Source: Batillaria attramentaria
Lineage: Eukaryota; Mollusca; Gastropoda; Batillariidae
DNA: 64,000 nt
Assembly: GCA_018292915.2 (NCBI GenBank)
Contig: JACVVK020000225.1
Span: 300,001 to 364,000 of the forward strand
Reading direction: 5' to 3'
A model generated the notes under the pieces. That model had not been told where the DNA came from, did not search any database, and saw only the letters and a list, made by a program, of their open reading frames with translations. Positions within the stretch are counted from its first letter, which is position 1. Each line of letters opens with the position of its first letter. The translations under genes were made by a program, and so were the position numbers. This document shows, piece after piece, positions 13,145-25,100 of the stretch.

Positions 13145-13408
13145 CGACAGCATCTTCAGTTTCCTGAAAGAGGTCAACCTGTTCTATAAATTATAGACTT
13201 CAAACATTCAGTCTTTCACTGACCACCCAGTCTTTTTTTTCTTTTTTTTTTTAAAGACACGATAGATTTTTCATATTTATTTACAATCTGTGTTTTAAAG
13301 TGGGAATTTTTATGTTTTATAGGACCTGGCAGGAAGGGACTTTCATGAGCCGCGAATTAGCCTTTGTTGCTTGCGCGGCGTTAAGCCCTAAATAACTAAC
13401 TAACTAAC
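13145..13408 (+). mobile_element. 5'-truncated retroposon with (TAAC)n tail
   Basis: TGAAGTCTGTAGA occurs at 13132-13144 and again at 13409-13421, a 13 bp target-site duplication. The insert ends GAGCCGCGAATTAG...TTGCTTGCGCGGCGTTAAG followed by CCCTAAA and four TAAC units. GCCGCG and CGCGGC can pair as a terminal stem. The same 3' end, on the other strand, closes the insertion at 51854-52977. This fits a non-LTR element or a SINE mobilised by it. Confidence 0.8.
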
Positions 13409-13429
13409 TGAAGTCTGTAGAAGTTTATG

Positions 13430-14395
13430 ATAATAATAATAAAAGTTTATCACTAAAAAGCAATGCGCGTAATTAAAATAAAAACAACAACAACAACAAC
13501 AACACCCTCCTATCGAAAACCAACAACAAAACTGATTTGACTGAAACTCAAGCTTTTAATGCGGGTCAGTCCAATGAGGAGTGATGAAGGAAAATGCGTG
13601 TTAACAGATACAGTATAAAAAAGCTGCTGGGGCCTTTGTACCTACGCTTTTCTTTTTTTTTCTTTTTTTCTCGTCTGGCCGAAATAACAGTCTCCCGAGC
13701 GAACTCTATCTTTCTTTAGACACTTGCTTCCTTTCATGATTCACTATGAAACTAGTACTTGAGGCAGGTATGTAGCCTGCATCACCGCATCCATCCCACG
13801 CAAAATTGAAACGAAATTGGATTAAAACTAATTCATTAAAAGAACAAAAGGAAAACCCCGCACAGCGGGTAACAGATATGCCTCGACCAGGACCCAAACA
13901 CGATTAAATGTCTGGGGAAAGACAAAGGTGTTGCCTCCACCCCATCCACCCCAACCCCCTCCCCTAACTCCCATCACCACCACCACCCTATTTCTCATCC
14001 ACCCCCCCCCCCCCCCACCTTTCCTCCGTGGCCCTTTAACCTTGCACCCCTTCAACCAGATGTCGGTCCAAACGTGTGATCCGCATGACGTGTACTTGGT
14101 AAAACAAAAGCAGGTAGCGATAAGGGAGGGTGGATGGGAAGGAGGAGGGGAGGGGGGAGGCTGAGAGGAGGGGATAAGATCGGGGCGGGGCCTGGGGGGG
14201 AACAAAGCCAGGTGAGAGCGGCAGGCCACAGGTGGGAGACAAAGGCACTGAGTCACTGGGAATCGAACAGGGGGGGCCGGATCCGCGATGGCGCATGCTG
14301 TACAAACGCTACGGCGGTGTCAGCACGTGCATCGCGGCGGGGGATGAACCAACTTCGATGCCGCCCGCTGAGACAGAGTCAGTCACACACACACA

Positions 14396-14426
<31 letters not shown>

Positions 14427-14689
14427 CAGTGGAACACTGACGTTTCACTGTCAGTGAGCCAGTGGCGTGGCAACACTAGTAACTAAGAAAGAGGAAAGGT
14501 GTTATACACAGCTTCATACTTTCTTCAGTTTGCTTTCACTTAAACCGATTTAAAAAAAAGAAAACCTTCTGAATCACGCTGAGTAACAGCCTTTGAGAGT
14601 TTGAGAATGAACACTTGCGGCAAAAGGAAAATAGGATTTTTTGTTTAAAAGCCGAAAAAATTGTTGTTGTAATAACTTGTTGGATGTGG

Positions 14690-14720
<31 letters not shown>

Positions 14721-14946
14721 GGTGGCGGTGGTGTTGATGGAGATGATGGGGTGTTGTTGTTCGTTCGTTCGTTCGTTTCTTTGTTTGTGGTTTGAGATTT
14801 TTGAAAAAAAAATTCTTTTCTTTTTGGGAGACCCGGGTGGGTGTGCGGGGGAAGGGGGTGGTGGTAGTAGTTAAAGCACCTCAGTCCTGAAAAATCTCAA
14901 CCGAACAAGCTGCTTTTTTTGTCGTTGTTGTGAGTACACATAGAAC

Positions 14947-14990
<44 letters not shown>

Positions 14991-15935
14991 TGTAGTTTTA
15001 ATTTATCATAATTACTGACCAGTTTAGCCTGCTATTGCAATACTGTCAATATGTACTTGTTCCCCGCTGAGCATTATCATAAGCGGTGCTTTTTATGCTC
15101 ACTAGTTGTTTACTTGTACGAATTTGTTTGCAATAACTTGAACCTGTTTAAACCAAGCCGCTTTGCATAACAATCAAATCCGACAACGTGCTTACCGTTG
15201 TGAGACAGACCCCTGTGAGACATCAGGCCAAGTCCCACTTTTTTTTTACATGTACACCTGGATGACGTAGCCGCAAAGCAAAACACCTGTCATCAACAGC
15301 AGCACCCGTTTCGTCAGTCTTTGTTTCCTTAAGACGGCGCCGGCTACGTCATCTGACCGCCGCGAACAACTAGACCTATAAATTTTAAAAGAGAGACAAA
15401 AGTGCATTTCCAGTTTGTCGTACGTCCAGACATGCCCTTAGGTGATAGATGGCGTGAAGGACATGAGGCGAGCCGTCACCTCGTGGACGAAAGTTTACTC
15501 TATGACTCATTCGTGGACAAAAGCGAAGTGTAGCCTACGTGACGCGAGAAATAATTGTTAAGTTCGTGTCCTCTTTTTCCCCAGCATCCGTATGTACAGC
15601 GGCCATTCAGCGAGAACTTGCCGCCCATGTCATCAACCGCTTTGTACAATCCAACAGCGCTTTCGGCAACAGTTAGTGAAAACTTGAATGGTCTGAGGGG
15701 TTGTGGGTTGGGAGGGCTCGTCTTCCGCGATGGCTTAGATCATGTGCAACCGCTCAAGTTTTTAATTCCAGCGTCAGTATAGATCTGCAGCATCCACCCA
15801 TCCATCCATCCACCCATCCAAACAAACAAACAAACAAACAAACAAACAAACAAAGAGCCGTAAACAACAACAGCAGCAACAACAGAAAGACTAAACAAAA
15901 ACAAGGACCAGACAATGACAACAAGGGTGGGTGGG
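13430..15935. other. Intergenic DNA with scattered simple repeats
   Basis: No supported gene. Contains (CAA)n near 13486, a C run near 13999, (CA)n at 14389-14427, a GTT/GGT-rich tract at 14690-14730, (CT)n at 14950-14987, a 13 bp inverted repeat at 15261-15273/15341-15353, and (AAAC)n at 15820-15853. Confidence 0.5.
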
Positions 15936-16045
15936 TGTTTGAGGGTTTGTTTAACATCTTTTTCCACCACATCAAAGACAGGGCAACGAGGAGAAGGCCG
16001 GCACAAATGTTTGGCCACAGCCGAGACTCGAACTCACGACCCTGA
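15936..16045 (-). mobile_element. tRNA-SINE family A, truncated copy
   Basis: On the + strand the copy reads GTTTAACATCTTTTTCCACC, then CAAAGACAGGGCAACGAGGA, GGCACAAATGTTTGGCCACA and GACTCGAACTCACGACC. This is the reverse complement of the family A body seen intact at 50199-50374. The tRNA head is truncated. Confidence 0.8.
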
Positions 16046-16742
16046 GCATCAATAACAACAAAGAGTAAGCATTAATGACAACAAATAAATAAGCAACAAC
16101 GACAACAACGCAACAGTGGATGGCTAGTAATATTAAGGCTGACACTTTGGGCATCCAGACACAAAGCTCGCTTCGACTGTGACGTCACCGCCGTCGGCGC
16201 GTGCAGTTTCAGTGTCGGACATCTACAGTGCGCCGCAAAAGAGGGTGGACATACATCTTTGCTGAAATGCACACTCCCGCGGAAAGCTCTGATGACAGCT
16301 CCTCATGTTTCAGCTGCCGCTAAAAACTAATTTTTAAAAAAAGTTTTTAAAAAAAGCAAAGTTTTACTTTCCCGTCAATGATTCCCCGTCGGTAACAGAG
16401 GTGACACACTAACTGCTGAGAAGCAGTTTCCCCGAGGGCGTAGATGATATCTTGTCTAGTTCAGAGAAACAGATGAGATAACTCTGTCCATCTAGTGAAA
16501 CATCAGTGGTATCAGTCCTAGGCATAGTCGGATGGGTGTTGTATCCAAGTAAAGATCTTTCTCAAGTGTACACTGCGGGGGGTGAAACAAGATGGGACGG
16601 GTGTTTTTCCAGTGCTATGCCGCTTCAAATCATTGCACCGCCAGTCAGCGGGTTTCCACGGCATAGCACCGCGTTTTTGTTGTTGTTGTTGGTGTTTTTT
16701 TTTTGTTGTTGTTGTTGTTTTCGTCCAAGAATGTGGATAAGA

Positions 16743-17248
16743 CCGGCCCCCGTAGTGTAGTGGTTAGCACTTCGGATCATGGACCGGGAGACCCGGGTTC
16801 GAATCCCAGCCGAGGCAAGCGGGATTTTTCCTACCTAGGTCGGCTCCTACCCAGAGTGGGTGTGCTATGGCCCCAATGGGGAGGCTGTTGCCACACAGCC
16901 GAGCTTCACCCACTTCACGGGTGCGACTTTGGGGGTGCTTCCCTTGGTATGACACGTCTTATGATGTGGATGATTACACGGCCGGCACCGCAGGTGCCAA
17001 GTTCCCGGGCCTGGTTAATGCCGGGATATTTATGACAGGAAGCGTGGAATGCGGCCCTGTCCCGCAGTCCCAAACCACATGGACCTCCATAGCATCATCT
17101 TACTATCATCCTCATCTCCATCATCATGCATAATAAAAATTGTCCCAGCTTCCGAGTCCTCCGTGGGTTCCACCCATGACCTGGGAGGAACACCACTGGA
17201 GCTGGCAAAGAGTTGGGGCAGCAAAAAAAACAAAAAAAAATAAAAAAA
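16743..17248 (+). mobile_element. Complete tRNA-derived SINE (family B) with target-site duplication
   Basis: AATGTGGATAAGA flanks the element at 16730-16742 and 17249-17261. The head contains a pol III A box, TAGTGTAGTGG (16753-16763), and a B box, GGTTCGAATCC (16796-16806), in a tRNA-like region that most resembles tRNA-Asp/Glu. The acceptor and anticodon stems are degenerate, so this is not a working tRNA gene. A body of about 430 bases follows and the element ends in a long interrupted A run with single C and T interruptions. The perfect duplication suggests a fairly recent insertion. Confidence 0.92.
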
Positions 17249-17489
17249 AATGTGGATAAGATATAAAAGATGAAAGATTTTGGAATCGTCAGTAACCTGC
17301 TGTGCACTACCATTATCACTGAGCCATCGGAGATGATTCGTCTCTTACGATAACGTGTCCGCCGCCCTGGAGCGATTTTGGACGGCCCTTGTACGTAAGG
17401 GGGGTGTGTGACGTCGCAACTCAGTGAGTTTAGCCGTCAGCATCCTTGTGTGGCCTCAGCCCTTACATATTTCTCTGAAAAACCACGGT

Positions 17490-17813
17490 TTGGTTGGTTG
17501 GTTTTGTTAGCTGGGGTTTATCGTCCACGCCACAACGAGGTGACTGCAGACGACCCTAGGAGGGCAGGTTATGGGGGATGGGGATAGCTATCCTAAATGT
17601 ACAGTCCAGCTGAACACTTATTCAATCCGGTCAGACTGCCAGGTCGGCCACATTTTATGTATGCTTGATACACAAACAGATCCAGTTCACAGTCAGCGGA
17701 AGCGGGGCAACGTGAAAAAAGGCCTGTACAAATTTTGGCCCTGTCGGGATTCGAACCCGGGATCTTTCGATCTCCAGTCCAACGCTGAAAACCGTTGAGC
17801 CACCTACTCCCCC
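17490..17813 (-). mobile_element. Complete tRNA-derived SINE (family C) with 18 bp target-site duplication
   Basis: TCTCTGAAAAACCACGGT is repeated exactly at 17472-17489 and 17814-17831. On the minus strand the head carries an A box, TGGCTCAACGG, and a B box, GGTTCGAATCC. The element ends GTTGTGGCGTGGACGATAAA, then CCCCAGCTAAC and an (ACCA)n tail. That 3' end resembles the GTGGAAAAGGACGTTAAAC end of family A, so the two probably use the same partner LINE. Confidence 0.92.
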
Positions 17814-17831
17814 TCTCTGAAAAACCACGGT

Positions 17832-18539
17832 CATCTCATCTAGTTTAAATCCGAACTGACTAAAGGGGCGGAAAGTATCCGTCACGGGCCATTACCCAAT
17901 GAGAGAGATGGCCAACCATTTCAGTCTTGTCTCCCCCCTGGTACTACTCTTTTGATTTGGAGGTAATCAAGGCGTTGGCTGAAGGTTGAAGGACATCTCA
18001 CCGGCTTGAGTTTACGAACAGAGTTTGGCTGTGGTTGCGGCATCCTTTCGCTTGCTGGCTGCGATGGTAAACCCAAAGACAACAAGCAACGCAAGATCGG
18101 CCCCTGGCTACGTGAAAGGGGAGGGGGGGGGGGATAAGCTCCATCGCCACGTAAAAATAGGGCCCAAGATGTGATAAGCTGTGAAACCCCTCTCCCACGT
18201 TGAGCCGAAATCCCTATGTATCTCCTATCACCTCGAGGGGACCCCCCCCCCCCTTCCACCTCTTCCTACCTTTCCCTTCTTGCATAGTTGAGCCTTTTCT
18301 GTATTTTTTTTTTCTTTCTTTTAGGAATTCTTTGTTGTCGGTCTTGCATTTCTCCCTGATCTGTCGCGAGTTTGTCCATGTCAGGGACTTTCCGTTCGTC
18401 GGTCTGTGTGTGTGTGTGTGTGGGGGGGGGGGGTCTGTGTGTGTGTGTGTGTGTGTGGGTGGGTCTCTGTGTGTGTGTGTGGGGGGGGGGGGTGTCTGTG
18501 TGTGTGTGTGTGTGGGGGGGGGGGGTCGTGCCTCTGTGT

Positions 18540-18579
<40 letters not shown>

Positions 18580-18787
18580 CAAGTGCGTCAATGCACCAAA
18601 ATAAATACTACTCAGACGGGAGACTTATTTTAAAATCTATTTGTGACACACTGTCCACATTGCTGACGAGCAAAACATATTGCAGTGTAACTATAGCAAC
18701 AAGGTAAATCTACTCAGTCGAACAAGTTCGAACTAGTTTGAATCGTGCGCAGTTATGTCGAAATCACCGACGGAGTTGATTACAAAA

Positions 18788-18826
<39 letters not shown>

Positions 18827-19859
18827 AAAAAACGCTTCGTCATTCATGTCCGACACGTGGCAGCAGAAACAAGTTCGATCCTCCCTGTGATTGATTGATT
18901 AATTAGCATACACATTAGCATACACATTAGCATAAATGATTAAACACACTCAGCTTCGTCAAACGAAATTTAATAGAGCAAAAACTGATTTTTGAAACTT
19001 CGTCGGAGAATGGGCACCACGTGAGTCACACCAACATCAGCCACTATAATAACCATAAATTTAAGATTTAAAAAAAATCCGATTTCTTTCCTTTTTCTCT
19101 GTTAACCTGAAGACTTTGTGGTAGGTCAGTTGTGTGTATGTGTGAACGACATTGTGTTCCTTTGTTTTGTTAAAAGGAGCGAGTACCTTTCCTTTGTGTC
19201 TGCTAGTAGCGGGAAACTCAGTGTAAGAACTGAAAACTGGCCGCCGGGCGCGTGACTGAAAATTTGGTTTAAACTGATTTATTTTGTTGCACTGGTGGAA
19301 GTACAGAAACACAGTTTGAGCATAAACAAGACGTGCTTATGACAAATTTGAAAATTTGATGGTAGGGCACTCAAATGGCTATGATGCAACTAATCAGTCT
19401 CGACGTGACTCAGTTACCCAGGCCATTCTACAAAGAATCTTCGAAATGGGTACTGATTATGCTCGACGGCGGATTTCCGTGTGAATAATTATTTATTCAC
19501 CGGTGTATCACTGAGAGGGGATGAGTGTGCTGTAGTATGAATGCACACCGGCGACTGACGGAATAGGTTATTCCAAGATTCATGATTTGACAGACACCTC
19601 AGAGTAACAGTTTAATCAGATCCTGTTGCGTTTCATATACGGTATACGCTCGAGTTATTGCGAAAGTCCACTGAACAGGCCCGCTAGAAAGGTGAATGGC
19701 TTTCATCAGTGTATCACTATGACTGATGTCCGACAGTGACTCGACTGACTCGTCAACGCTGTACGTTTGGGTGATTTAACCACCCTGCCACGTGGGGAAC
19801 AGCCACCCGGGTTATACCGGCGTGTCCCGTGACAGTGACACACTTAGTCATGTCACGCA
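17832..19859. other. Intergenic DNA upstream of the phosphatase gene
   Basis: No supported gene. It contains a GT/G-run compound repeat (18405-18576), (CAA)n at 18789-18826, and three 12-base-spaced ATTAGCAT copies at 18902-18933. The remainder is unique-looking sequence. Confidence 0.5.
18405..18576 (+). repeat. (GT)n blocks alternating with G runs
   Basis: Four GT blocks separated by three runs of 10-12 G plus a GGGTGGG, ending in a pure GT run. The G runs are long enough to make G-quadruplex folding possible in principle. Confidence 0.95.
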
Positions 19860-20755
19860 TGTGTTAGTCAAAACCGGCTGACTGCTCGGTCGCTCTTTGT
19901 GTGTCACGTCACAACCCGGCGGTCATCAGTCCCCGCGCGCGGCCGCGCTGACTGAGAACTTTGCCACGTGTTGGAAGAGGTTGTTGCCAACTGTTTCATC
20001 CGCCGTTGTCTTTGAGTAACAAGTTGTGGTGATGCTTGATTCATTCAAACTTTTGGTCGGTAACAGCATAATGAGCCTCGATCACTGAACGCTTCTCCCG
20101 CTTAGCAACCAGGGACGCTTTCCGTCTATCGTCCACGCATGAAAACTCACAGTGGGGAAACACCACACTGGGCATGTGCGCAGCGAGCCAATCGCTGCGC
20201 AGTTTACAGCGAGGCGCGCGCAGACGTAGTCGCGTGGCAGCTAAATTTGGAAACGGTGATCTCATCGCTCGTTGAGGGCTATGCGCAGGTCAGGCAAGTA
20301 AACAGTTCATTCATATCAGCCGCGAGCGACTGGCGTGGTGCGTGAGCGTGAGAGGCAGAGAGAGAGAGAGAGGGGAGAGAGGAAAGAAAGAAGGCTGAAG
20401 GATTTTTACCTCACATCTACGTCGAAGTCGCTACGAATCTATTGTGGTTATATCTTTGTTACTTCATTTGGATGTGTTCAAACTACGAGCGACCGCATTC
20501 TGAGAACTCAGCGATCGACTTTTGGATTACCCAAGCGGTGATTTCCGTGTGACGCAGTGCTCGGCGCTAGTGTTACAGGTGTTTTGTGTGCCGCACATAT
20601 TACAGCGCTGACAGAATCAAAACAAAGCATCGCCAGGGGAGGGAGGCTTCGAGAAGGAAAGCACGCTTCGTCCTTCCTTCCTCGAACGGAGGAGTGAGTA
20701 TACAACCTTGTTGCTTCAACACCCATCATGCTAGCGTGGCTCTGAGTCTAAACCT
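19860..20755 (+). promoter_or_regulatory. Probable promoter and 5' UTR of the DUSP10-like gene
   Basis: The stretch is GC- and CpG-rich compared with its surroundings and leads directly into the first coding exon. It contains a CRE-like TCACGTCA near 19908 and a perfect 10 bp inverted repeat, TGCGCAGCGA / TCGCTGCGCA (20177-20186, 20192-20201), whose 5-base loop contributes to a CCAAT box. A GA-rich tract lies at 20341-20395. No TATA box is convincing. The transcription start is not visible from sequence; I infer it lies downstream of the CCAAT box. Confidence 0.5.
20728..20745 (+). CDS. Upstream micro-ORF (5 codons) in the 5' leader
   Basis: ATG CTA GCG TGG CTC TGA ends 10 bases before the first in-frame ATG of the phosphatase. 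It has an A at -3, whereas the ATG at 20756 has a C at -3. If the leader is transcribed, scanning ribosomes would meet this micro-ORF first, which could lower use of 20756 and favour the ATG at 20882. Translation itself is not shown. Confidence 0.35.
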   Translation: MLAWL

Positions 20756-21572
20756 ATGACGACGCTGTGCGTTGCGGACTCTGCATTACCTCATCACCAT
20801 CATCATCACCACCTGCATCACCATTTCCACCAGCAGCTTGTTGAGCTGGCTCACACCGACTGCAGCAGCCGGGCCGACACCATGCCAGAGTCGGGCGACA
20901 TCGAAGTCCTGGCCCCACCTCGTCTTCATCTCGCATCCCGCCGGAGATTCGACCTCAAGCTGGACCTGGCCTCGGCTCTCACGGGCCGGGAGAGGGGAGA
21001 GAAGAAACTGCGGTTAGATTTCCTGTCCAACCCGGGCATCCTGACGTCCAAACTGGCCGACGGTTGCAGCAGCTGCATAGGACAGTCGTGTCATAGTCAC
21101 CAACAGGCGGACGACTCGCCCACAGACCCGCCCCACGCCGACAGAACGGTGAAGACAACCACGTGCACATTCCGACCCATCTCGGACTCGGACCGAACGT
21201 TGCCGGAGAGTCCGTCAGCGTTCAGGACTATCATGGGCAGTGAACTGGCGGCCAAGCTCCGCAAGTCTCGCCCTGTCCTTGTGATTGACTGTCGACCTTT
21301 CCTAGCCTACAACTCTCAGCACATTCAGGGGGCACTCAACATCAGCTGCACGGACCGTTTCAACCGCCGTCGTCTTCAGCAGGGTAAGGTCGGGGTGCTG
21401 GACCTTCTAGCGGCCACGCACGGCAAGGACCATTTCCGACGACGTCACTTCCGGGACATCGTGCTGTACGATGATAGCAGCAGTGGGGAGAAAGTGCCAG
21501 AGACCGACAGCGCCCTCCACATAGTCCTCAGCACGCTACACAGGGAAGGGAGACAACCAGCTGTCCTTCAAG
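20756..21572 (+). CDS. DUSP10: DUSP10-like exon 1: His-rich N-terminus and rhodanese/CH2 domain
   Basis: Coding part of exon 1, residues 1-272 plus one base. The donor is AAG|GTGAGT at 21573. The N-terminal 160 residues include His runs from CAC/CAT codons and a Cys-rich patch near 104-112. The conserved part starts at about 160 ([20 protein letters not shown]). The ATG at 20756 is the longest start but has a weak context (CCT ATG A). ATG 20882 (residue 43, CACC ATG C) has a better context and is an equally plausible start, giving 433 residues. Confidence 0.9.
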
Positions 21573-22161
21573 GTGAGTCAGCCAGAAACTTGGGGGGGGG
21601 GGGGGAGGCAGGATGTATGTCCATGTGCCTTGTTTATCCTGTCATTTCGCAATGGCTTTGATGGACCGAAGGCAACATTGTACCATTCTAATCTGTTAAT
21701 TTTATTCCAACCTGCACACACGCGTTCATTTGTTTTCTAGCTTGCAAACATGCTGCCTTTTTTTTTATTCGGTATTGCTGAACAGTTTAGATCATTTATT
21801 TGTCCTGTTGCCATTGAAAATCCCTGTGGTGGTGTTTCTCAGCTGATCACAACTTCCAGGGAAACTGCTTCTCCTCAGTCAGGATACAAGCACTGATGCA
21901 TGCACGCATGTCGTAAGACTTCTAGTCCGGCTCAAGTCAATGCTGGTTCTAAGTAGACCAAGAAAAGATGAGACATAGCCCTGGGAACACAAGTTCCTCT
22001 GATCCTGAAATAAAGTGGGGGGGATTCGCGAAGGTAGTGAGTGATGTAATGTTGAGCGGAGGTCGGGAAACAAGGGTGGTGTGGTGTAGTTGGCGGAGAA
22101 GAAAGCCCTTGTTCCCACTTAGTCCCGAACAGCAGGGAGTCTACTGCTGCCGATGCTCGAA

Positions 22162-22196
<35 letters not shown>

Positions 22197-25100
22197 AAGA
22201 GATGCCTTCCTGATTCATACCATCGGCATGCAGAACGCAGACCTCCTCTCTTGAGTCGCTGTCGTTCCGTCTTCTTCCTCGTCTCCTTCCTCGTCTCTCT
22301 TTCCTGTCGTCTGTTTCTCGTGAATTATTTCCGATGCAGATATATATATACATCACAAATGAAGAGACTGCGTAATACATGCACCCGTTTCAATTTCCCT
22401 TTTTCTTGAGGTCATTAACTTCCTATTTCTCCTTATACTGATTTTTATAAGTTTTGTGTTTCCCTGTTATTCAAACAATTTCCATTTTCCGTATTTGTCA
22501 CCCTGTTTTAAACTTGTGAGGTTGACGTGTACTTGTAGGTTAGTCTGTGAATCATAAAGAAATTTTAAAAACTAGTTGAACACTGAGCTTCTATTTTTAT
22601 TGGTTACAGTCCACGGACGTGCAGAGTAATGCGTATTCTTTTCGAGTAATGCACCTGTTTAGTGTTTGCCAGTTTGTTGTGTGTTTTCCTTCTTGTTAGT
22701 GGTGAGTCAGTTCCTGAAACATAGAGCAATCACATGGAACACACTTCATTGTTGGATACAGGAAAATGTGACATACAGTTTAACCTGTACGCCGTTAGGC
22801 GTTCGTGTGTTTTGTCACCGTTTGTCATATATCACTTCCGCATTGTTGTTGTTTTTAACGCCGACAATGCTGTTTTATCGCAATTCACTTCAAACACAAC
22901 CGCAGCGATTTTGCCGGTAAACTGTCTGCTGCATCTTTCTTTTGCGCTGTCGATTGTTTTCTAAAGAAAGCAGCAATTTCGCCTCGTAAATTCCTCTACG
23001 TCTATCTATTGTGCTGTTACACAGACTGAGCAGCAATTTTGCCTCGTACATTCTAGCCTACATCTTTCTTTTGTGCTGAACTTTTACACAAAGCAGCAAT
23101 TTTGCTTCTTAAATTCTCCAAGACTACATCTTTCTGTTGTGCTGTTACACAAAGCAGCAGTTTTGCCTTGTAAATTCTCCTCTACATCTTTCTATTGTGT
23201 TGTCGATTGTTACACAAAGCAGCAATTTTGCCTCGCAAATTCTCCTCTACATCTTTCTTTTGTGCTGTCGATTTGTTTTCCCACGGTTCAGTTTCAAAGC
23301 CGTTTTGTTTACCTACATCCATCCACCGCCATCGGCTGTACACGTAGACTGTGCCAACGATCGATCCGTCAAAGCGAAGGATACTTGCAGATCATGAGTC
23401 AGCGGCCGCCCGGTGGCCTAGGTAATATCCTAGTTTAGGGCTGCTAGCATATTCTGCATCTCATTTCAGTGCAGTCCGCATACTGCTGACTCCCGCTTCC
23501 CCCCCCCCCCCCCTCCATCTCGGTAGGTGCCTAATTAATTTTGCAACGGTAACTGGATTTGTGAGGGGTGTTTTTGTAAGACTGAGAACGAAAATTGCTA
23601 ACGTCACTGCCACAATAGGTGTACTATCGTGATTCGTGTTGAGAAAGAAAAAAAATTGCAGCGGTAAATTTGCTAGGATTGTTTTGTAAGACTGGACCCC
23701 CCCCCCCCAAAAAAAAAAAAAAAAAAATTTGCTTACGTCACTGCCACAGAGCGCGTAACATCGAGAAATATGAGGAGAAAAAAAAACAACAACAACACAG
23801 AATCAGCCATTGTTGCAAGCGCATTGATATGTTTGACTGAGGTATGACCTGCCTATAAAGCAACCATACAGTGACGATTTGAAGGACTCTCGTGGGAAAT
23901 GTCACCTGTTAAATTCAGTCCATGTGTGTCTCCTTGGTTTATCATCAGTGAAGTACACAATTTATATATTTTCGTCACTGGCTAATGTTATTTGCTGCCA
24001 GGAAGCGATTTCCGACGGTACATGTACTTGCGTAGTAACTTACACTAATTCACATCGATTGAGTTCACTCAGTCAATGCTAAAAATAAAAAAAACAAAAT
24101 CAAATTTGTCAATCTCTGTTAGGATTTAGAACTAAAATTTGCTTTGCGCATAGTTATAGTTGGACCGCAAAATACCAGTAATAGAACACAACCCTCGAAA
24201 CTCATGACACATGCCAACGATAATTCCCGAAAGTTTCGGAAGCTGCTTGGGTCAGGAAGGAAGGAAGGAGAGAGAGAGAGAAGGAAGGAGAAAACGGGAC
24301 CCTTTGTTCGGTTCTGCCTGGCTCCGACCTCATACTTTCCAGACATGCACAGAGTGCGCGTCGCGGTTGTGCCCTGTTGCACATTTTGTGACAAGGCGGC
24401 TGACGCCACAGCTGTTTTCCATTGACCTTGCCCGTTTGTGACCTTCGCCTTGCCGCAGTGAGTGAAGTCAGCATGTGTTTATCAGTCGGGACGAGGGAGT
24501 TGATACGTAACGGAGCCGAGGGCTGATTTCTACCGGGTTTTAATTTCATGACACGTGTGACACTGGCCTGAATAGAAAAAGAAAAGCCATTGGCTTCGGG
24601 TCGTGTGGATGTTTTTCAGTGGAAAATTCCTTTGATGAGCTTTCCATCAGCCAACAGTGAATTTACATGTATACATGTACTTTTTTCTCGCGTCACGGAG
24701 TAAAATCATGTAATGTGCTTTAAGAAGAAGAAAACAAAATCATCAGATTTACGTTTTCTCTGTGAAATCCAGGCTAAACGTTTGTTGAGAGCTGCACTAC
24801 CTGTAGCCACCCTTCCAGAAAGCGAGAAATCGGCAGCTGACTCGGAAAAACAGCACATCATGTACACTCCTTATCTGATAACCATTACACAAAACAGTGA
24901 AACCAAACGCACATTGTGTTTTGTCTGAACTCTTTCTGCAGATTTGGTGCTAATGCACCCACAGCTTAGAGCGATTTCAAGGCCATAAACACACTCACAA
25001 AGAATTTCTCAGTGTTGAATGAAGTGCGGTGGAAACTTCTTTCTGACCGGCTGACAAGAACTGTCAAAAACAATAACAGCAACAAAAAGATATATGGATG

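Noticed and set aside
16743..16816. Functional tRNA gene
   Set aside because: A and B boxes are present, but the acceptor and anticodon stems mispair. The sequence is the head of a SINE bounded by a target-site duplication.
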